This document shows positions 63,343 through 64,000 of a stretch of 64,000 nucleotides of DNA, piece after piece. The translations under genes and the position numbers were made by a program. Numbering within the stretch: the stretch's first letter is position 1; each line of letters opens with the position of its first letter. The DNA lies in NCBI RefSeq assembly GCF_001884735.1, contig NZ_MJAP01000001.1, positions 124,001 to 188,000 on the forward strand, in the 5' to 3' direction. The stretch is from Natronohydrobacter thiooxidans. GTDB taxonomy: Bacteria > Pseudomonadota > Alphaproteobacteria > Rhodobacterales > Rhodobacteraceae. Below the pieces are notes generated by a model that saw only the letters and a program-made list of their open reading frames with translations, did not search any database and was not told the DNA's origin.

Positions 63343-64000
63343 ATGTTGCTCAGCCCGCTTGCCTTCGACCGTTTTGTCGCCCCCGCCCGCCTGCGCCCGC
63401 AGATCTGGCGGTTCCTCGTCGGGCTTGCCGTGGTGATGGTGGTCTATGTCGCATGGATGGGGGTGATGGTCGGGATCGTCTGGGCCGCAAAGGGCGGCAC
63501 CGGGGTGGACCGCGCACTGGGCAGCATCGGCACCGGCAGCACACCGGGGTCGCTGATCCTGCTCTTGCTGACCTTTGTCGGCATGGCGCTCGGCGTCTTC
63601 GCCGCAACCCGCTGGCTGCACAAACGCCCCATTGCCACGCTCTTCGGCCCCCGACAGCTGGTGCTGCGCGATTTCGCGACAGGCTTTGGCATCTTCGTGG
63701 CCTTTGCGATGCCGGGAATTATCTGGTTCTTCTTCACGCTGGATCTGACACCCAATGTCTCGATGCAGATCTGGCTGCTGTTCCTGCCCCTCGCGCTGAT
63801 CGGCCTGCTGATCCAGACCGGCGCCGAAGAACTGATCTTCCGCGGCTATATGCAACAGCAGCTTGCCGCGCGCTTTGCCTCGCGCTGGGTCTGGATGGTG
63901 CTGCCTTCGGTGATTTTCGGACTGGTGCATTACGCGCCCGAGGAAATGGGCGATTCTGTCTGGCTCATGGTCTTTGTCACCGGGTTTTTCGGCCTCGTCA
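63343..64000 (+). CDS. CPBP-family intramembrane protease (3' end outside window)
   Basis: The gene is open at the right edge. The visible 219 residues begin MLLSPLAFDRFV and hold several membrane helices. The hallmark glutamate pair and arginine EELIFRGY (Glu162, Glu163, Arg167) and the His in FGLVHYAPEE are the metal site of CPBP (CAAX-like) proteases. In bacteria they are mostly uncharacterised, with some roles in bacteriocin immunity. The minus-strand frame across the same bases (63298-63930) is judged a shadow. Confidence 0.85.
   Translation, partial: MLLSPLAFDRFVAPARLRPQIWRFLVGLAVVMVVYVAWMGVMVGIVWAAKGGTGVDRALGSIGTGSTPGSLILLLLTFVGMALGVFAATRWLHKRPIATLFGPRQLVLRDFATGFGIFVAFAMPGIIWFFFTLDLTPNVSMQIWLLFLPLALIGLLIQTGAEELIFRGYMQQQLAARFASRWVWMVLPSVIFGLVHYAPEEMGDSVWLMVFVTGFFGLV

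Noticed and set aside
63298..63930. A 210-codon minus-strand frame at the right edge
   Set aside because: The plus strand has the CPBP protease metal-site motifs (EELIFRGY, FGLVHYAP); the minus frame has none.

Overview
The window looks like a piece of a chromosome from an alphaproteobacterium of the Rhodobacteraceae. The evidence is high G+C with strong GC-ending codon use, Rhodobacteraceae-type gene neighbourhoods (aroE-coaE-dnaQ facing secB and fxsA; tgt-psd-pssA; a cytoplasmic SoeABC-type molybdoenzyme), Irr, FnrL and CtrA-like boxes, and many 4-nt ATGA start/stop overlaps. I see no phage, integrase, insertion sequence or CRISPR array. Nearly all of it is ordinary core and accessory chromosome, densely packed, with no gene-free stretch over about 240 bases.

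Layout. 1-7.3 kb: 3' end of aroE, coaE, dnaQ, then secB and fxsA on the other strand, a Tim44-like protein, Smr, tgt, psd-pssA, tRNA-Asp and a Fur/Mur regulator. 7.4-16 kb: an SDR that has lost its catalytic Tyr and Lys together with a small exported protein, facing a LysR gene; then a polyamine-type ABC transporter facing a TetR-amidohydrolase pair across a near-perfect operator palindrome. 16-21.7 kb: cobC and a SoeABC-like sulfite:quinone oxidoreductase. 21.7-26.7 kb: a Nudix/DUF983 operon, an EF-hand / ECF sigma / membrane protein / metal-sensor-like operon, and a diguanylate cyclase with a degenerate receiver. 26.7-38.9 kb: aspS, a response regulator, methylmalonyl-CoA epimerase, tandem EI24 proteins with a nitroreductase, a soluble hybrid kinase, yaaA, yggT, recQ and a thioesterase-like gene. 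39-44.4 kb: a dihaem cytochrome c peroxidase with adjacent Irr and FNR boxes, a cytochrome c, a canonical SDR and a P2-type ATPase. 44.4-64 kb: a ring-cleaving dioxygenase-like glyoxalase protein, an AttEFGH-like exporter operon, fadH, PBP1C with a large alpha-2-macroglobulin, ppk2, tRNA-Gly, an Fsr-like MFS pump, cardiolipin synthase and the start of a CPBP protease.

Two independent signs suggest that the window lies fairly near the chromosome origin: the aroE-coaE-dnaQ/secB cluster, which in alphaproteobacteria often sits beside the origin, and a 16-bp parS-like ParB site at 61748-61763. Four related short palindromes (2620, 3956, 28944, 51722) form a dispersed repeat family.

The most interesting candidates for further work are the EF-hand/ECF sigma/sensor module (23.3-25.3 kb), the TetR-controlled transporter-amidohydrolase locus (9.7-16 kb), the CtrA-like boxes in front of two signalling genes, the Irr-plus-FNR promoter of the peroxidase, and a long perfect hairpin whose loop carries a G-quadruplex pattern (49544-49620). 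All function calls rest on motifs and remembered families; no database search was possible.
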